Shown in pieces: positions 11,552-22,806 of a DNA stretch of 64,000 bases (position 1 is the first letter of the stretch; every line of letters starts with the position of its first letter). The notes under the pieces were generated by a model. That model saw nothing but the letters and a program-made list of their open reading frames with translations. It did not search any database and was not told the origin of the DNA. The DNA lies in the NCBI RefSeq assembly GCF_020520425.1, contig NC_079488.1:5495747-5559746 (forward strand), given 5' to 3'. Source of the DNA: Spinacia oleracea (lineage: Eukaryota; Streptophyta; Magnoliopsida; Caryophyllales; Amaranthaceae). Position numbers and translations under genes: made by a program.

Positions 11552-12840
11552 GAGATGATATTGTGTACTCATACAAAAGAGAAGCTAGATTGGTGGTTAA
11601 AGATGGTAAATAACTTCACGGCGTTGATAATGTTGAAATCTTTTTCACCAAGTCGGAATGCTTGAAACATTTTGGATAAATCTAGCAATCATTGCATATG
11701 GCAATATGGCAATTGGAAAACGAAACACCTTACTTAATTGGACTTGGAGAAAGGAATTGTGTGCATCACACAATGTAAAAGTTTTGGATGCTAGATAAAA
11801 GAGCAAGCTTAAGAAATCTATTCATAGATTAAAGCATGCAAGTGGGAATTAGACCATATTTGTCTAAAAGGCTATTGAGAAATCATAGCTTCATGAAAAT
11901 ATGGATCATCTTATAGATGAGGAGTTTAGTGGGAGCCAAGTCGAGTTTATTGGTTCTATATATGAGATACATATCTCTGTATTGAAAATGACATTCAAAT
12001 TCTAAATGGTTAGATTTGAAAGTATTTTTCAATATTAGAACCATGGCGAAACTTAGAACATATTGGGTTAAAGATCTATTGGATAGGATCTAAAGCGTTG
12101 TTTGGATTCTGTAAAAGTAATTACTAAATCAAACACAATGGAGAGACTCAAAAGAGACTCTCAACCCATATGAGTAAGTCTAAGTTATGAATGCTTTAAC
12201 TAAGTATAAAGCTAGGCTGTTATCACTAAAGTTAAGCATGAAGGACCTTGAAGAGGTTCCTTCACCTTATATCACATGGCAATGCCAAGATTTTAGCAAG
12301 ATTCAGTGTTTCTTGAAACAGAATGAAGCTAAAAGTTACATGGATGGATTTTAAAATGCGAATGGTTTTTGCATTACAATCAATCATGTATAATGTGATA
12401 TACAGATCGCCAAGATAACTCGTGAACATTGGATCGTGACGAGTTTATACCAATCTCTATTGATCTGGATCAAAGATCATTGGAATAGTATCAAGAACAT
12501 CCAATACATTTGGAGATGCAGGATGAGCACTTGATAAGAGGAAGTGAAGATAACTAAAGTTTTGATGCTACATGCATTTGCCTAAGCAAAAGTTGAATCT
12601 TGTTGTTAGGCAAACCACAAACATACACGGGCAATTGGGTATCGTGATTAAAAGGTGGTTACATAGGTTCTAAACCATATGTGATGCATGGGAAACTGAA
12701 TCAATGATTAGTTTCCAAGTTCTCAGTTGAAAGATGTATCTCTGTGAACTGGTTGGAGTATTCCAAAAGGATGGCATCATTTGAAATTCTACATAATTGA
12801 AATGAATTCATTGTTGCCTAAGAAGCAATGAAAGGGAATT
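11375..12840 (+). pseudogene. Ty1/copia RT and RNase H relic in family A
   Basis: Scattered codons resemble the copia pol C-terminus in the right order. A segment near 11808-11850 resembles the KLKKSIYGLKQAS region. A segment near 12040-12100 resembles the DLG..YILGIKI region. An IRGSED-like stretch lies near 12535. An RNase H end near 12790-12830 has a TAA at 12819-12821 inside the AEYIAA-type segment. Frameshifts and stops are frequent throughout. Family B has the same relic and shares that TAA (58211-58213). The match is to family knowledge by eye, so the boundaries are approximate. Confidence 0.65.
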
Positions 12841-13984
12841 TTTTTTAGTGGGAGTTCTCCAATGAACTCAGGTTGATCACAGGTCTGCTACCTGGATGAT
12901 TTTCTATTTTAGATATGATTATCATTTTAAACAGCAAAGAAAGACTAGATCATTCTAGAAACATATTCAAAGATCTTTTCATCTTACATCGAAAGGCTTT
13001 CGATTGAAAAGATGCTAAGGATAGCAAAGTATGATAAACTAAACCTCTACATTGAATGATACACAACATTCATATGCAGATATGGAATCAAGTTTGAGTT
13101 CCATGAATGTTTTAAGTATTGGGTGAAAGGCCTATATCTGTAAAACATTAAATGCTTGATTTTGGGTTAGAGGCCCACAAATTGGTAAGCATTTGGTTTA
13201 AACATTTATCATTTATGAAATTATATTTCATAGTTCATTTAATCTTGGTTTAGTATTAAATGATAAGTCCATGTGATTCAAATCATTCAAATGGGATGTC
13301 AAGATGGATTCTTTGACAAAGAAACACCCATAAGTGAACTTGAATATTGAAGTCACAAAGGATCCCTAATCCGGGTCATTGAAAGGTGGACGACCAATAA
13401 CTAATGAAGATTAGATTGCAAGTAGATTACTTAGTTCTGTTTCTTGAACTAGAGTGACTGGATGTCAGAATCTTTTGCATAGATACTTATTGGATCTTGT
13501 ATCGGATTGACCATGAGAACACTTTAAGAGATTAAAGTTATGTCATAGGTAGTTCTCATTAATGGTGATTAGAAACCGTTCCTCGGAACATGAGCGATTA
13601 TGTCTGCTCGTTTGAGAATTAGTTCGCTTTGATACTAGCTAAACGTCGCACTGTAAAAGGAGGCTATAAAAGCAGTTATTGGGCGTGCTATGAATCAAAG
13701 TGAGTATTCATAGATTTCAAGAATGGATTGTCCTCCTATCTTTGATAGGATATGGTGTTGTTGTGTAACAAGGCCTCTCGGAGAGTTAGATACTGTAAAA
13801 TGCATGGCCGTGCTCAGAATGGTTAGGCTTAACCTTCTGCAAAAGTTTGACAGTTGAACTCTGTAATCCGAGAAACACTTCTGGACCTAATAAGGATGGC
13901 TTGGATCTTACCTTATGTTCAGTAAGTAACACTAAGTGATAAAGGAATGTGGATGCACACTTGTCTGAACGACAAGTGGGAGAT

Positions 13985-15008
13985 TGAAGGAAATATGTCC
14001 TTCACCCAAGGTGCATTAAGTCTAATACCAAGGTTCAGATTAATTGCGAACAATTAATTCAGTGAGATCAAGTGATCGGAACAGCTAGCTGGAGCAATGC
14101 TTCCGATCAGTGAGTTCTAATGGATATTGAACTCACAACTTACTCTTGACTGAACCTACAAGGTCACACCAATGACACGTAACAGATCACCGGATTAAAT
14201 GAATCGGAAATTCATTTAATAGCTTTTCGGGAATTAGTTGGAAAACGTATTATATGATACGACCTTGCATCGGAATCGTATATCGTATCGCGAATATTCG
14301 TAAGCTAGGCGAAACGAATAAATCGTATCGTACGACGGTGATTCGTCGTACACGAAACGATAAATAATATATCGGAAATATATTAATCGCGGATACGGAA
14401 AGGGGCAACGCTGCCAGCCCAACGAGCCAAGGCGCGCAAGCACGCAAGGCCCACTGGGCGTAGCAGCGAGCCAGCGCGCAAGGCCCAAGCCTTGGCTGAG
14501 CGCACGCGCGCATGCGAGGTACAGCAGCAGCAGCGCACACAGCGCGGCCCAAGGCCCAGCGCCTGTGTGGCTGTGCGCGTTTGGGCTTGCACGGACGTGG
14601 CTGGCTGGCGCATGGCCTATGTGCCTTGGCCGGTTGATATTATAACCTAAGGGTTATAATATTATTCCAACTCACGTTTTCCAATAACCTAATGCAAAAA
14701 TCAGTTTACACATCAAACCCTAAGGAGGAGAGAGAAACCCTAATTCTCTCTAGCATCCATGGATGTGTTCTTCCCAAAAGCACAAACTCTTAAATGATTT
14801 TCTAAGCTACGATTATCAAGACGGATCTGATCGTGTCGGTGAACCAAGTAGAGGAACGACAAGTGGAGTTCTTTGTTCGTGTTCGTTGACAGATTATTGT
14901 GGAAAACACGCTTCGAATGTAAGTTTGCTTAATCTGTGCTTTATACATGTTTCCTGGCTTTGGGGATTGTTCCGCACATGTTATTATGTTTAACTGTATT
15001 CCCCTACA
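13985..15008 (+). repeat. Family A right LTR
   Basis: A 1024-bp LTR with TG..CA ends, followed by the CTCTG duplication at 15009-15013. Compared with the left LTR it has an 8-bp CACGCAAG-type insertion in the GC-rich block and about 15 substitutions. Confidence 0.95.
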
Positions 15009-15591
15009 CTCTGTTCAGATTTGTGAAATCTACACACATTCTCCACGAGCCGTTGGATTTCTTAACCATCACGAAGTTGGCCAACCACTCCGGGTAGTCG
15101 CATAGTTCAATAAACCCCGCTGCTAGTAGCTTTTCTACCTCTTCCTGTATTGCTTGATTTTTTTCAGTTGAGAAGTTTCTTTTCTTTTGCTTTACCGGCC
15201 TTATTGATCTGTCGACGTTCAGTCGGTGCTCGACATCCGGGCTTATACCTAGCATTTCTTCTGCAGAAAATGCAAACACATCAGCGTGTTCTCGTAACAG
15301 ACCGATCATGTTCACCCGCAATTCTGGGTCAATGTCGGTTCCTATCTTCACTGTTCTGCCTTGTTCTCCTTCCACCAGCTCAATTTCCTCCACTTCTCCT
15401 CCAGCCTCTAGCCTGGGTAAGGTAGCCCCCTTCTCGATACTTTCGACTTTGGGTGCCTCCTGTTTCTGCCTTTTCTCCTTCTTGGGAAACAAAGATTGTT
15501 CCCCTTCTGATTTTGCAGGTCTTTTCGTTGCTGCCTCCCTTGTTATATTCATAGATGGGGCCAGTCGGCCTGGTGTTTTTAATGCCGTCAA
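15009..15591 (-). pseudogene. Ty3/gypsy reverse transcriptase, N-terminal part
   Basis: The frame 15591-15004 runs from the protease-RT linker into the RT fingers. It has the AGFI...YPEWLANFVMVKK segment followed by RMCVDFTNLN, the classic start of Ty3/gypsy RT. It breaks exactly at the duplicated CTCTG, and the continuation is at 1664 leftwards. It is in a different frame from the protease just upstream, so a frame change lies near 15590. Confidence 0.9.
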
Positions 15592-16061
15592 GTAGCATGA
15601 TCTTGCTGACTCTTGACTGCCTCGGATTCTCTCTGCCTTCTCGAAATTGACATGTATATCATGGTTAAATGGTACGTCGATACTACTGCCTGTGCGTCGT
15701 GGATGAATGGCCGACCCACGATGACGTTGTACGCAGCTGGCACTTTGATTACCAAGAAGTCTACCATTAGGTCTCTTGCGGCCCTACCTTCTCCGATTTG
15801 TACCAGTAGCCTGATGCTTCCCTCTGGAAAGACAGTGGCCCCGGAGAATCCTATTATCGGGTAGTTGACTCTCATGAGCTCCTTCTCATCTATTTTCAGC
15901 TGAATGAAGGCTTCCCAGAAGATAATGTTCGCTGAACTCCCCCCATCCACCAGTATTCTTTTTACTGGAAAATTTTCTATTTCGGGGCCCAAAACCAATG
16001 TGTCGTCGTGGGGGTATATGATCCCGCGACAGTCTGCCGTGGTGAACGAGATGTTTGGCAT
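15588..16061 (-). pseudogene. Ty3/gypsy aspartic protease domain
   Basis: Retropepsin-like domain that in a live element cleaves Gag-Pol. The catalytic signature is ILVDGGSSANII (DGGSS, as in Tat proteases) near 15930-15970, followed by YPIIGFSGATVFPEGSI and NVIVGRPF, which gives the second half of the fold. It sits between the gag knuckle (16335-16541, same frame but separated by stops) and the RT (different frame). Part of the broken polyprotein, so probably not translated as such. Confidence 0.88.
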
Positions 16062-16334
16062 GACTGGGGGTGATGGCCATTTTCTGGCGCTATGATAGTT
16101 TATCAGGTGGCGGTGCTCGCCCAGGCTCCTGCCTTCCCCACTGATTGTTCCTCCATGGCATGGTCCGCCGGATATGACCCATACTGTCGGCCCTTTCTGG
16201 CCGTTATTTCTAGCCTCTCCGCTGCGGCTGGTTTCTGGTGCCTTTTGCTCTATCCTGAGTGGTGTTTATGTGGCTGGTAACCTGTTATTTGGGTTATTGC
16301 TCTGCCGGCTGTTATTCTGTTGGTTATTGTTGCC

Positions 16335-16541
16335 CTACCGGGCTTTATATTGTGTCAGGTAGCCTCTCCTAATCATATCCTCGATGTTATCTTTCAAATC
16401 TCTGCACTCTTCCGTGTAGTGCCCACAGTCGTCATGGAACGCACAGTACTTCGACTGTGGTCTGGGTTTGTCGCTCATTGGTGGAGGCCTTTTCCAATTT
16501 TCATTTTTTGTTGACGTTGTAGATTGCGGCTCTTGGGGCAT
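16335..16541 (-). pseudogene. Ty3/gypsy gag nucleocapsid segment
   Basis: Contains KYCAFHDDCGHYTEEC, the Cys/His cluster that Tat gags carry in place of a standard CCHC knuckle, followed by RDLKDNIEDMIRRGYL. It is in a different frame from the gag body (16618-17403), so gag is frameshifted between 16541 and 16618. It ends at a TAG near 16335. Confidence 0.85.
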
Positions 16542-16617
16542 TCAGTGGGGTGTACTCATGGAAAGTGGGGTAGGCGTTGTACTGTTTCTGGTGATCCCTC
16601 CCTCGGAGGTCTCTCCT

Positions 16618-17403
16618 CTAATCATCCTTCCTGAATCCCCTACTTTGTTGTTGTTGTGTCTGCTGAGCCGGCCTAGGTGCGACATTTCTAGTCGGTGCCG
16701 ACTGATAATGGTTTGGGATTGTCATCAGTTCGTCGCTTTTAATGTATTCATGGGCCTTCACCAGTGCGCTTCCCAGATCCGTGAAGGATTTCCTTCCCAA
16801 ATATTTTTTGAACTCGCAGTGGTTCATTCCTCTCATCAGGGCCACTACGGCTATTTCTTGTTGCAAGTTTGGTATGCTGGTAGACTCGTTGTTGAATCTG
16901 GTAAGGTAATCTCTCAAGGACTCTCCGCTCCTTTGGGTGACTGCCATTAGTTCTCCTGACGTTTTCTTTCTCTGCTGCCGATTGATAAACCGGAGCATGA
17001 ACTCTGCTTCCAATTGCCGGTAATTGTACACTGACCCTTTTGGCAATCCCTTATACCACCCGGACGCCACTCCCAGGAGTGTAGAAGGAAACACCTTGCA
17101 CCACATGGCATCGGAATCTGTATACAGCATCATATGTTGTTCGAACGTGTTGCAGTGCACCTCCGGATCTGTGGATCCGTCGTACTTGCAGAGTGGGAAC
17201 TTCAATTTCTCCATTGGTTCTTCCAGAATGTCCGCGCACAGGGGTGAGTTTGCAGGTTGGATGGTGTAACGGCGCGGCGCATATCTTTGAGGTGCTTCTC
17301 TTGTCTCCTCGATGACCATATTTTCTGGCCGACTGCGCAGAGCAATCGCCTGGTGTGCGTTGGGGTGTTGTTCGTGCTGTTCTATGATCTGCTCTCCGAA
17401 CAA
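16618..17403 (-). pseudogene. Ty3/gypsy gag (retrotransposon gag domain)
   Basis: A 261-residue frame with the classic retrotrans_gag region: YDGSTDPEVHCNTFEQ, then WCKVFPSTLLGVASGWYKGLP, a MLRFINRQQRKK segment and ESLRDYLTRFN. This is the capsid-like domain that assembles the virus-like particle. Its C-terminus is Gln/Pro-rich before the frame closes at 16618. The N-terminal boundary is uncertain; the frame starts near 17403. Confidence 0.85.
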
Positions 17404-17984
17404 GTTCTTATCGGTAGTCTCTTCCTCTTTGTGCCGACTGGTGTTTCCGTTGCCTGGTTTATGATTTTCATGGTTGGGGGTGCGGGCTCTGTATTTGTTT
17501 TTCTTCCTGGTTTCAAGGCCGACAGCGCGACCATCACCGCTTTTGCTGTGGCCAATTGTTCCCCGAGAACTGGTTTGTGAGTTCAGACGGCATTTGAGTA
17601 GTGTTTCTTGCTGGGCTCTCGGGCTCTTCTTCTGAGTCGTCGTCCTCCACTGGGTACCCTAGGACGTGTAGAGGTGTTTCATTGCTTTTGTTGTGTGCCA
17701 CAGTCGTGGTTTTACATACTACCGACTGGCTTCCTTAGTGGGGGGTGGGCTGGGCATCGATTGGTGTTATGATTAGGTCTGTTAAAAATAGTGTGGATTT
17801 CTGGGGGGGTTATTGTTTTCGCCGTCTGTGTGCTATGCGGGGTTGTTTTTGAGGCCTGATTCTTGGTTTTCTTATACGAATCCGACTGTGTACCTTCCAT
17901 TCTTTTTTTCTTTTCTTTTTTTTTTTGTGTGTGTCTGCTGTGGTTTCTGTTTACAAGTGGGGGTCCCCTCCTTCTAGCCCCAAT
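17404..17984 (-). other. Ty3/gypsy 5' leader and primer-binding region
   Basis: Non-coding stretch between the 5' LTR and gag. Read on the minus strand it starts with ATTGGGGCTAGAAGG directly after the LTR end, the likely primer-binding site; I do not assign the tRNA. A T/C-rich tract lies at about 17905-17927 on the plus strand. Confidence 0.65.
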
Positions 17985-18420
17985 TGTTCCGGTTGAGGGC
18001 TTGGAACGGGAAGGGGTTGACTTGTCTCTCCGACTGTAGATGCTGACTGTGTCCTGCACAGTAAAATTGTTAACTTGCCTCGGGGGTGATCCTAGAATAA
18101 CCCCTCCGATGCTTAAGTCAGATTATGCTGATATCTCTGTAATAAATGCTAGTAGGAATGATTGGGGTTGGATTGCGTACCTTTGGCATTGATGGGGGTC
18201 CATATATATAGACGAGTTACTTGTACGGAGGATCCGGGTTATTACCTGTTGGTTCCGGATCCTCTCTTTCGGATCTGGGTGATGGATAATGTCAGTGCAA
18301 TGCCGACTGGGATCTGTGAGAGCCCTACCGACTACAGGTTTGGTGTGTCTTTTGCGATTGTGCATTTGTCATAGCTGTTAAGGGATGTCCTATCGGCTTG
18401 CCGGTAGGGCTTCCCGTACA
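17985..18420 (-). repeat. Ty3/gypsy 5' LTR
   Basis: A 436-bp sequence that on the minus strand begins TGTACGGGAAG and ends CCGGAACA, next to the putative primer-binding site. A TATATATA box is at about 18202-18210, suitably placed for minus-strand transcription. The partner LTR is outside the window, so the ends are inferred from the TG..CA rule and the position of gag. Confidence 0.7.
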
Positions 18421-18872
18421 ATTATTCATATGTTTGCATGGAAATTCGTGTCAATTAAGTTCCTCTTCTTTGACGTACTATATGAAGAAATAAGGTTAGG
18501 TTATGTTTAGTTCACCCTATTTCAAACTTCATTATAGAATGTTTATATTATAAGGTTTTGTCAGTTTAATCAGGTCAACCAAATTTGATCAGTTTTAATA
18601 ATAGTTTAGATAAATTTAAATAAGTTCTAATAAGTTTAGATAAGTTCAAGTCAAATAAGTTGTATAAAATGCACTCTAAATTGATTATTTTGTATGGGGT
18701 AAAAACTATCACATAGAAAGCGTTACATTTTTTTAAAAAAACATGTCAAATTAGCAAGTATTTCGCATTACGAATAGAGTATGTAATTTGCACTCGTAAA
18801 TTTTTTTTAAAACACAATTGCTTTTACTTTGGGTAAAAAAAAAGTGTGTAATCCCTCCGTTAATGAATAGTT
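18421..18872. other. AT-rich flank, no gene seen
   Basis: About 450 bp between the Ty3/gypsy element and the CACTA element. It contains degenerate AATAAGTT/TTTAGATAAG words (18590-18670) and A/T runs. No coding or repeat structure could be named. Confidence 0.6.
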
Positions 18873-19015
18873 CACTACTACAAAATGCGTGATATCTCGA
18901 CGGTTTAGCCTCGACGCTGTGGAACATTGTCAGCGTAAAATTTTGGTTCGTGTTATTTCTCGACGGTATTCTTCGTCTGAAAATTTCTCGACTTGTAAAA
19001 CCGCCGAGAATGTCA
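18873..19015. repeat. CACTA left terminus and subterminal repeats
   Basis: After the CACTA terminus, CTCGACGG or CTCGACGC words recur at 18896, 18912, 18959 and 18987, and a CCGCCGAGAA word in opposite orientation lies near 19001. In En/Spm elements such motifs bind the transposase; here that role is inferred. Confidence 0.85.
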
Positions 19016-19067
19016 CATGTTTAGCACGTGGTCTTAAAAATGGAAGCGGGTTTCCCATTTTCCTTGA

Positions 19068-19610
19068 GGATTTTTTGGTATTTACTACCTTAAAAATACA
19101 CCACTTTTGTATTTACTACCTTATGAAATTTTTATTATAAATTACTACCTTAAAGTATGATTTTTTTTGCAATCACTACCACTTTACGGTTTTCTCATTT
19201 TAAAATTGACATATCTCATTCGTTTCTTAATCATTTTAAGTGATTCAAAGCCCATTCTTCTCGTTTATGTGTAACGATTCCATAGGGATCTTGCTTTTAA
19301 CATTTTGTAAAAGGTTAAACATATTAAATATTATCTTTAAAACTTTAAAATATTTATGAATCACCAAACGAATTATTTTGAAATGTCGTTCTCAATTAAA
19401 TCCTTATAGAAAAAGGAAAATAATGAACTTTGAATCACTTTAAACGGTTAAGAAACGAAAGAAATATCCCAGTTTTAAAATGAGAAAACTGTAAAGTGGT
19501 AGTAAATGAGAAAAAATTGGAACTTTAAGGTAGTAATTTAAAATAAAAATTTCATAAGGTAGTAAATACAAAAGTGGTGTATTTTTAAGGTAGTAAATAC
19601 CAAAATTTCC
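19068..19610. mobile_element. Mutator-type MITE with long inverted repeats
   Basis: A 543-bp foldback. The left arm (GGATTTTTTGGTATTTACTACC...) and right arm (reverse complement GGAAATTTTGGTATTTACTACC...) match over about 130 bp. It is flanked by a perfect 9-bp direct repeat, TTTCCTTGA, at 19059-19067 and 19611-19619. A 9-bp TSD and long TIRs are the hallmark of Mutator-like elements. It has no coding capacity. Confidence 0.9.
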
Positions 19611-19619
19611 TTTCCTTGA

Positions 19620-22420
19620 TTCCATATTCGGGGGAAAGAAAAATCGCCTTGGTAAACCCTAACATGGGTTCAGTTCTCACTTCTCAGTTCTCACTAACCG
19701 CCTTCATCTCCTTCATCGCCATCATCGCCTTCATCTGCTGAGAAATGGAAATCGCCATTTCTCAACGGATTTGCAAGTTCGTTCATCTACAAATTCGTTT
19801 TCCTTTGCAGTTTGTATTATCCTCCCTCTATTTCTCTATCTATCTTCTTTCGGTTCTTCAATATTCTGGGTACAACTTTGTGTAATTGGGATTTACGTTT
19901 CTATTTGGCTGAATTGGCGGCTCAAGGAATATGGATAGGTAAGATTTCAATTATCAGTTTCGATATGTTTTATTCAAATTTCGTCTTTTGAATTTAGCTT
20001 TCTGTAATTTCCCTAAAACATTCTTTCGGTGGAATGTATGTTAATTTGTTGAAATTTATAGATAAATCCCCTGCTAAAATTTAACATTCCATCAATTTAA
20101 CACTAGGTAAGCCACTGTTTTTGTGAAATCCCTCTCTATAGTCTTCAAATTACTGATTTATGGATTATTGGGTATTGTTAATTAGGTTTGCTTTGTTATT
20201 AAGGGACGATGGAAATGGATGTGTACCATTGGTGTGACATCCGATTCATTGTGTTAATCTCTGAGGTACAAGTCTATGTTTTTTATTGATTTCTACATCA
20301 TTGAATTTGCAATTTTAATATTTTCATTTGAATGATGTCCATGTGCGGTTTTGATTGAAACAACAGAAATCAAGAACAAAATGAAAATGCTCATCTAAGT
20401 TGTCTTTTCAGATGCAATTATGGTATAGAATTAATTGAAATTCTCATGGTTTAATTGAGTTTTATTGATTTCATTTGTTGGGTTTAAATTTTATTAACTC
20501 TACATATAAGCATAATGTCAAATCCTATTGGTCGCGAAAAATGGTTTACAAGAAAGTTTTATAGTCTAAATTTTACAAATGATAGTCAAGAATGGGAAAT
20601 TAGCAGTTCCCTTTTAAACCACTTGCCCATATGGTGTAAAGAAGATTTGTGAACAAGAGAGGAATGCACACGGTACTACAATGATATCAAGCTAAGAAAA
20701 ATAAGTCATACATTTCATTGTGAGAAGAGAATAAACAAAAGTTACGTCTAGGAGCACAAAAACTTTAATCTGCACAATCTTTAATGTTCGCTAGTAAACT
20801 TTAAGTACAAAATTTAACTACTTTTTGATATCCAACTGGAATATTCATTTGCAGTGTAATGGCTAGGCTGGTAAACTAGCATCGATTTCAGATTGAATGA
20901 GTATGACGTTGCAGAAATGTGATATGTTGTGTTCTATTTGCGTTTATTTTGATACCTAATTCGTTTAGGCCTTGTTATCATCAACTATTTAGGTTGAGTG
21001 TTGAGTATTTTGACTACTTAATAGAAAGCAAAAAAGGTAAGGACACTAGGCTGTTAAAGTTTGAAGGTGTTCTCTTCTCAGAAAATTGCAAAAGCAACTG
21101 AGACTTTCCTAGGTTATTACATAAAAACCCCGGGTATCATCTAAATTATTAAATGTCTCACTCTTTAATTCCTATTTGATGCGAATATGTGACAACTCAT
21201 CCACCATTTAGGATCAAGTGTCTGATGAAACCACCACACTCTGCATTTTTCACAAAATAACCTATTTTATATATATCACTATGGCTCCATACATTTGACC
21301 CTAAACCTGCCTAAGACGGAAACCTCACTAAAGGTATCAATATAATTGTAATGACCTCGGGCAAGATCATCGAACAAAACCCTGATATATGTCAAAATGA
21401 TATTACTTGGATTATGTACACTATCAATCATCCCTTTTCTAAGACCCTATGTTGCGTGCCTGTGTGTACATATTACAATGACTAAACTGATCTTAAAGCA
21501 TTCTATATCTCAGGAGACTACGTCATGCATTAGTCCAACTACAGAATTGGTTGTTCAAATATCACACATAACTTTAGTTTCAAAAACTAAAGCTCTTGAC
21601 AAGTAAACATTGCTTACAGTTTGTTCAAAATTCGGATTTCAATATATGAAATTAGGTTGCAGATAGGATGAGGAAAGCTATATCCAAATCTGATTCATGA
21701 TATCGACTCGGTTAGATGGTTTCCTATTGACTTATTTGTTGGGATAATGGAGTTTTTGGATGGTTTCCTGAGTTTGTTAATGTTATGACATCAAATGATT
21801 TGTTGAGTTAATTGTTCAATACTTCAATTTACATGGTAGAGGTTTTGTCACTTTTAGTTGTCTGATTGACCCTAGAAAAACGCTAATCTATTTTAATATT
21901 TTTGAACATGAAGATTTTAATATTAATTGGACTATGTACACTATGAAATCTGGCAAATATATCACACCAACTAGAAAGGGAAATCAGAGAAGTGAAAGAA
22001 GTTGAATCAAGAAATCATAAAACTATTCGGAACTGACAACCTTGCTCACAACTGTATGAGAAGTATAAAACTCAGGGTTAGTTGGGCTTTTAGTTATTAT
22101 TGTGTTCAGTTCTTATTTTCCCAAACCTTTGGGCAATGCCGAGAATCATCTGAGTATTCTTTTGTGTAGCCTCATGAATCTATTAGTGCTATATGATGTC
22201 ATGTGTACTTATAGCAGAGTAATCTAGAGTAAACATATTCAATAGTCTCTTTAGTACTCTGGTTTCTTTTGGGATTCTTCTCAAAACAAGCTTGTTTTCT
22301 AATTTTATCGAAGTGACATTTTTGGAAACAAGTAGTCTTTATTGGTTTAATATTCTTAAGATCTTCTTCTCTGTTTTTTGCAGACTGAAAAATGAGATGA
22401 TAACCGTTTTCCATGTGCAG
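19620..22420. other. CACTA interior, no gene recognised
   Basis: About 2.8 kb with intron-like AT-rich composition. A stretch near 19650-19790 (AAACCCTAAC followed by CTTCATC repeats) looks like a plant 5' UTR or first-exon region and may be part of captured genic DNA, possibly from the same locus as the glutathione peroxidase fragment downstream. No homology could be confirmed. Confidence 0.5.
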
Positions 22421-22806
22421 GATTTAAGATTCTAGCATTCTTGCTCAATCAATTTGGAGGCAAAGTACCTGGCTCAATTCCCGAGATTAAGAATTTTGTG
22501 TGTACAAGATTCAAAGCTGAGTACCCCATTTTTTAGAGTGATACGTTAGTGAAATCACCAACTTAGTGAAATCACCAACTTAGAGAACCATACTTTCCTA
22601 TTTACTAACACCATGGCCGCTACTGCTACTGACTGCAACAACTGGACATGAATGGTCCAAATACAGACATAGTTTACAGTTCCTCAAGTTCAGTGCTGGG
22701 GGGTTTTTGGTGACTTGGTCAACTGGAATTATGAGAAGTTTTTGGTGGACAAAAAGGGCAAGGTTGTAGAGTGATACACACCTACAACATCTCTCTCGGG
22801 ATTAAG
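22421..22806 (+). pseudogene. Captured glutathione peroxidase gene fragment
   Basis: Two exon-like blocks encode recognisable plant glutathione peroxidase (thiol peroxidase) segments. Block 1 (22421-22534) follows an intron-type TGTGCAG acceptor and reads [17 protein letters not shown] ... [11 protein letters not shown] before a TAG. Block 2 (about 22649-22806) reads NGPNTDIVY, FLKFSAGGF, then after a frame slip GDLVNWNYEKF and LVDKKGKVVE, a TGA, and a TPTTS-like end before an AAG/GTATGA donor. The NQFGG and W-N segments correspond to the Gln and Trp active-site regions, but the exon with the catalytic Cys is absent. A duplicated GTGAAATCACCAACTTA word lies between the blocks. Intron signals are retained, so the DNA came from a gene rather than from mRNA. 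It lies inside the CACTA element. Confidence 0.85.

Larger units (their letters stand above)
10292..13984 (+). other. Family A internal 3' part with decayed pol
   Basis: Continues the family A interior after the nested insertion. Only the RT/RNase H relic (about 11375-12840) is recognisable. The last part (about 13600-13984) matches the corresponding 3' region of family B (59040-59422), including a CGTAAAAGGAGGCTATAAA-like word, and ends with the polypurine tract before the right LTR. No open frame is left. Confidence 0.8.
1665..15008 (+). mobile_element. Family A: large non-autonomous Ty1/copia-like LTR retrotransposon
   Basis: Two LTRs (1665-2680 and 13985-15008) begin TGAAGG and end CTACA, flanked by a perfect 5-bp TSD (CTCTG). 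The left LTR is followed directly by a TGGTATCATGAGCC primer-binding site resembling the initiator-Met tRNA site of copia elements. A purine-rich AAGTGGGAGAT tract precedes the right LTR. The interior contains no long ORF, only an RT/RNase H relic at about 11375-12840. The LTRs differ at about 15 positions plus an 8-bp indel, so this insertion is older than the family B one at 50392-60803. Orientation is taken from the PBS and the pol relic. Confidence 0.93.
1..18420 (-). mobile_element. Ty3/gypsy LTR retrotransposon, Tat-type, partial and interrupted
   Basis: Read on the minus strand from right to left, the order is 5' LTR (17985-18420), leader, gag, CCHC-like knuckle, aspartic protease, reverse transcriptase, RNase H and a second RNase H, then the left window edge; integrase and the 3' LTR are outside. 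A second RNase H after the first is a known hallmark of the Tat lineage. The RT is split by the family A insertion (1665-15008), and the two RT halves join at the duplicated CTCTG. The coding sequence is dead: in-frame stops at about 57-59, 468-470, 999-1001 and 1284-1286, a G7 run shifting frame at 1501-1507, and frame changes between gag, protease and RT. Several stops are TGA where CGA (Arg) would be expected, which suggests 5-methylcytosine decay. Confidence 0.9.

Noticed and set aside
11239..11665. 98- and 99-aa ORFs with a three-fold repeat
   Set aside because: Open only because of the 60-bp tandem repeat in the pol relic; family B has a single copy in a broken frame.
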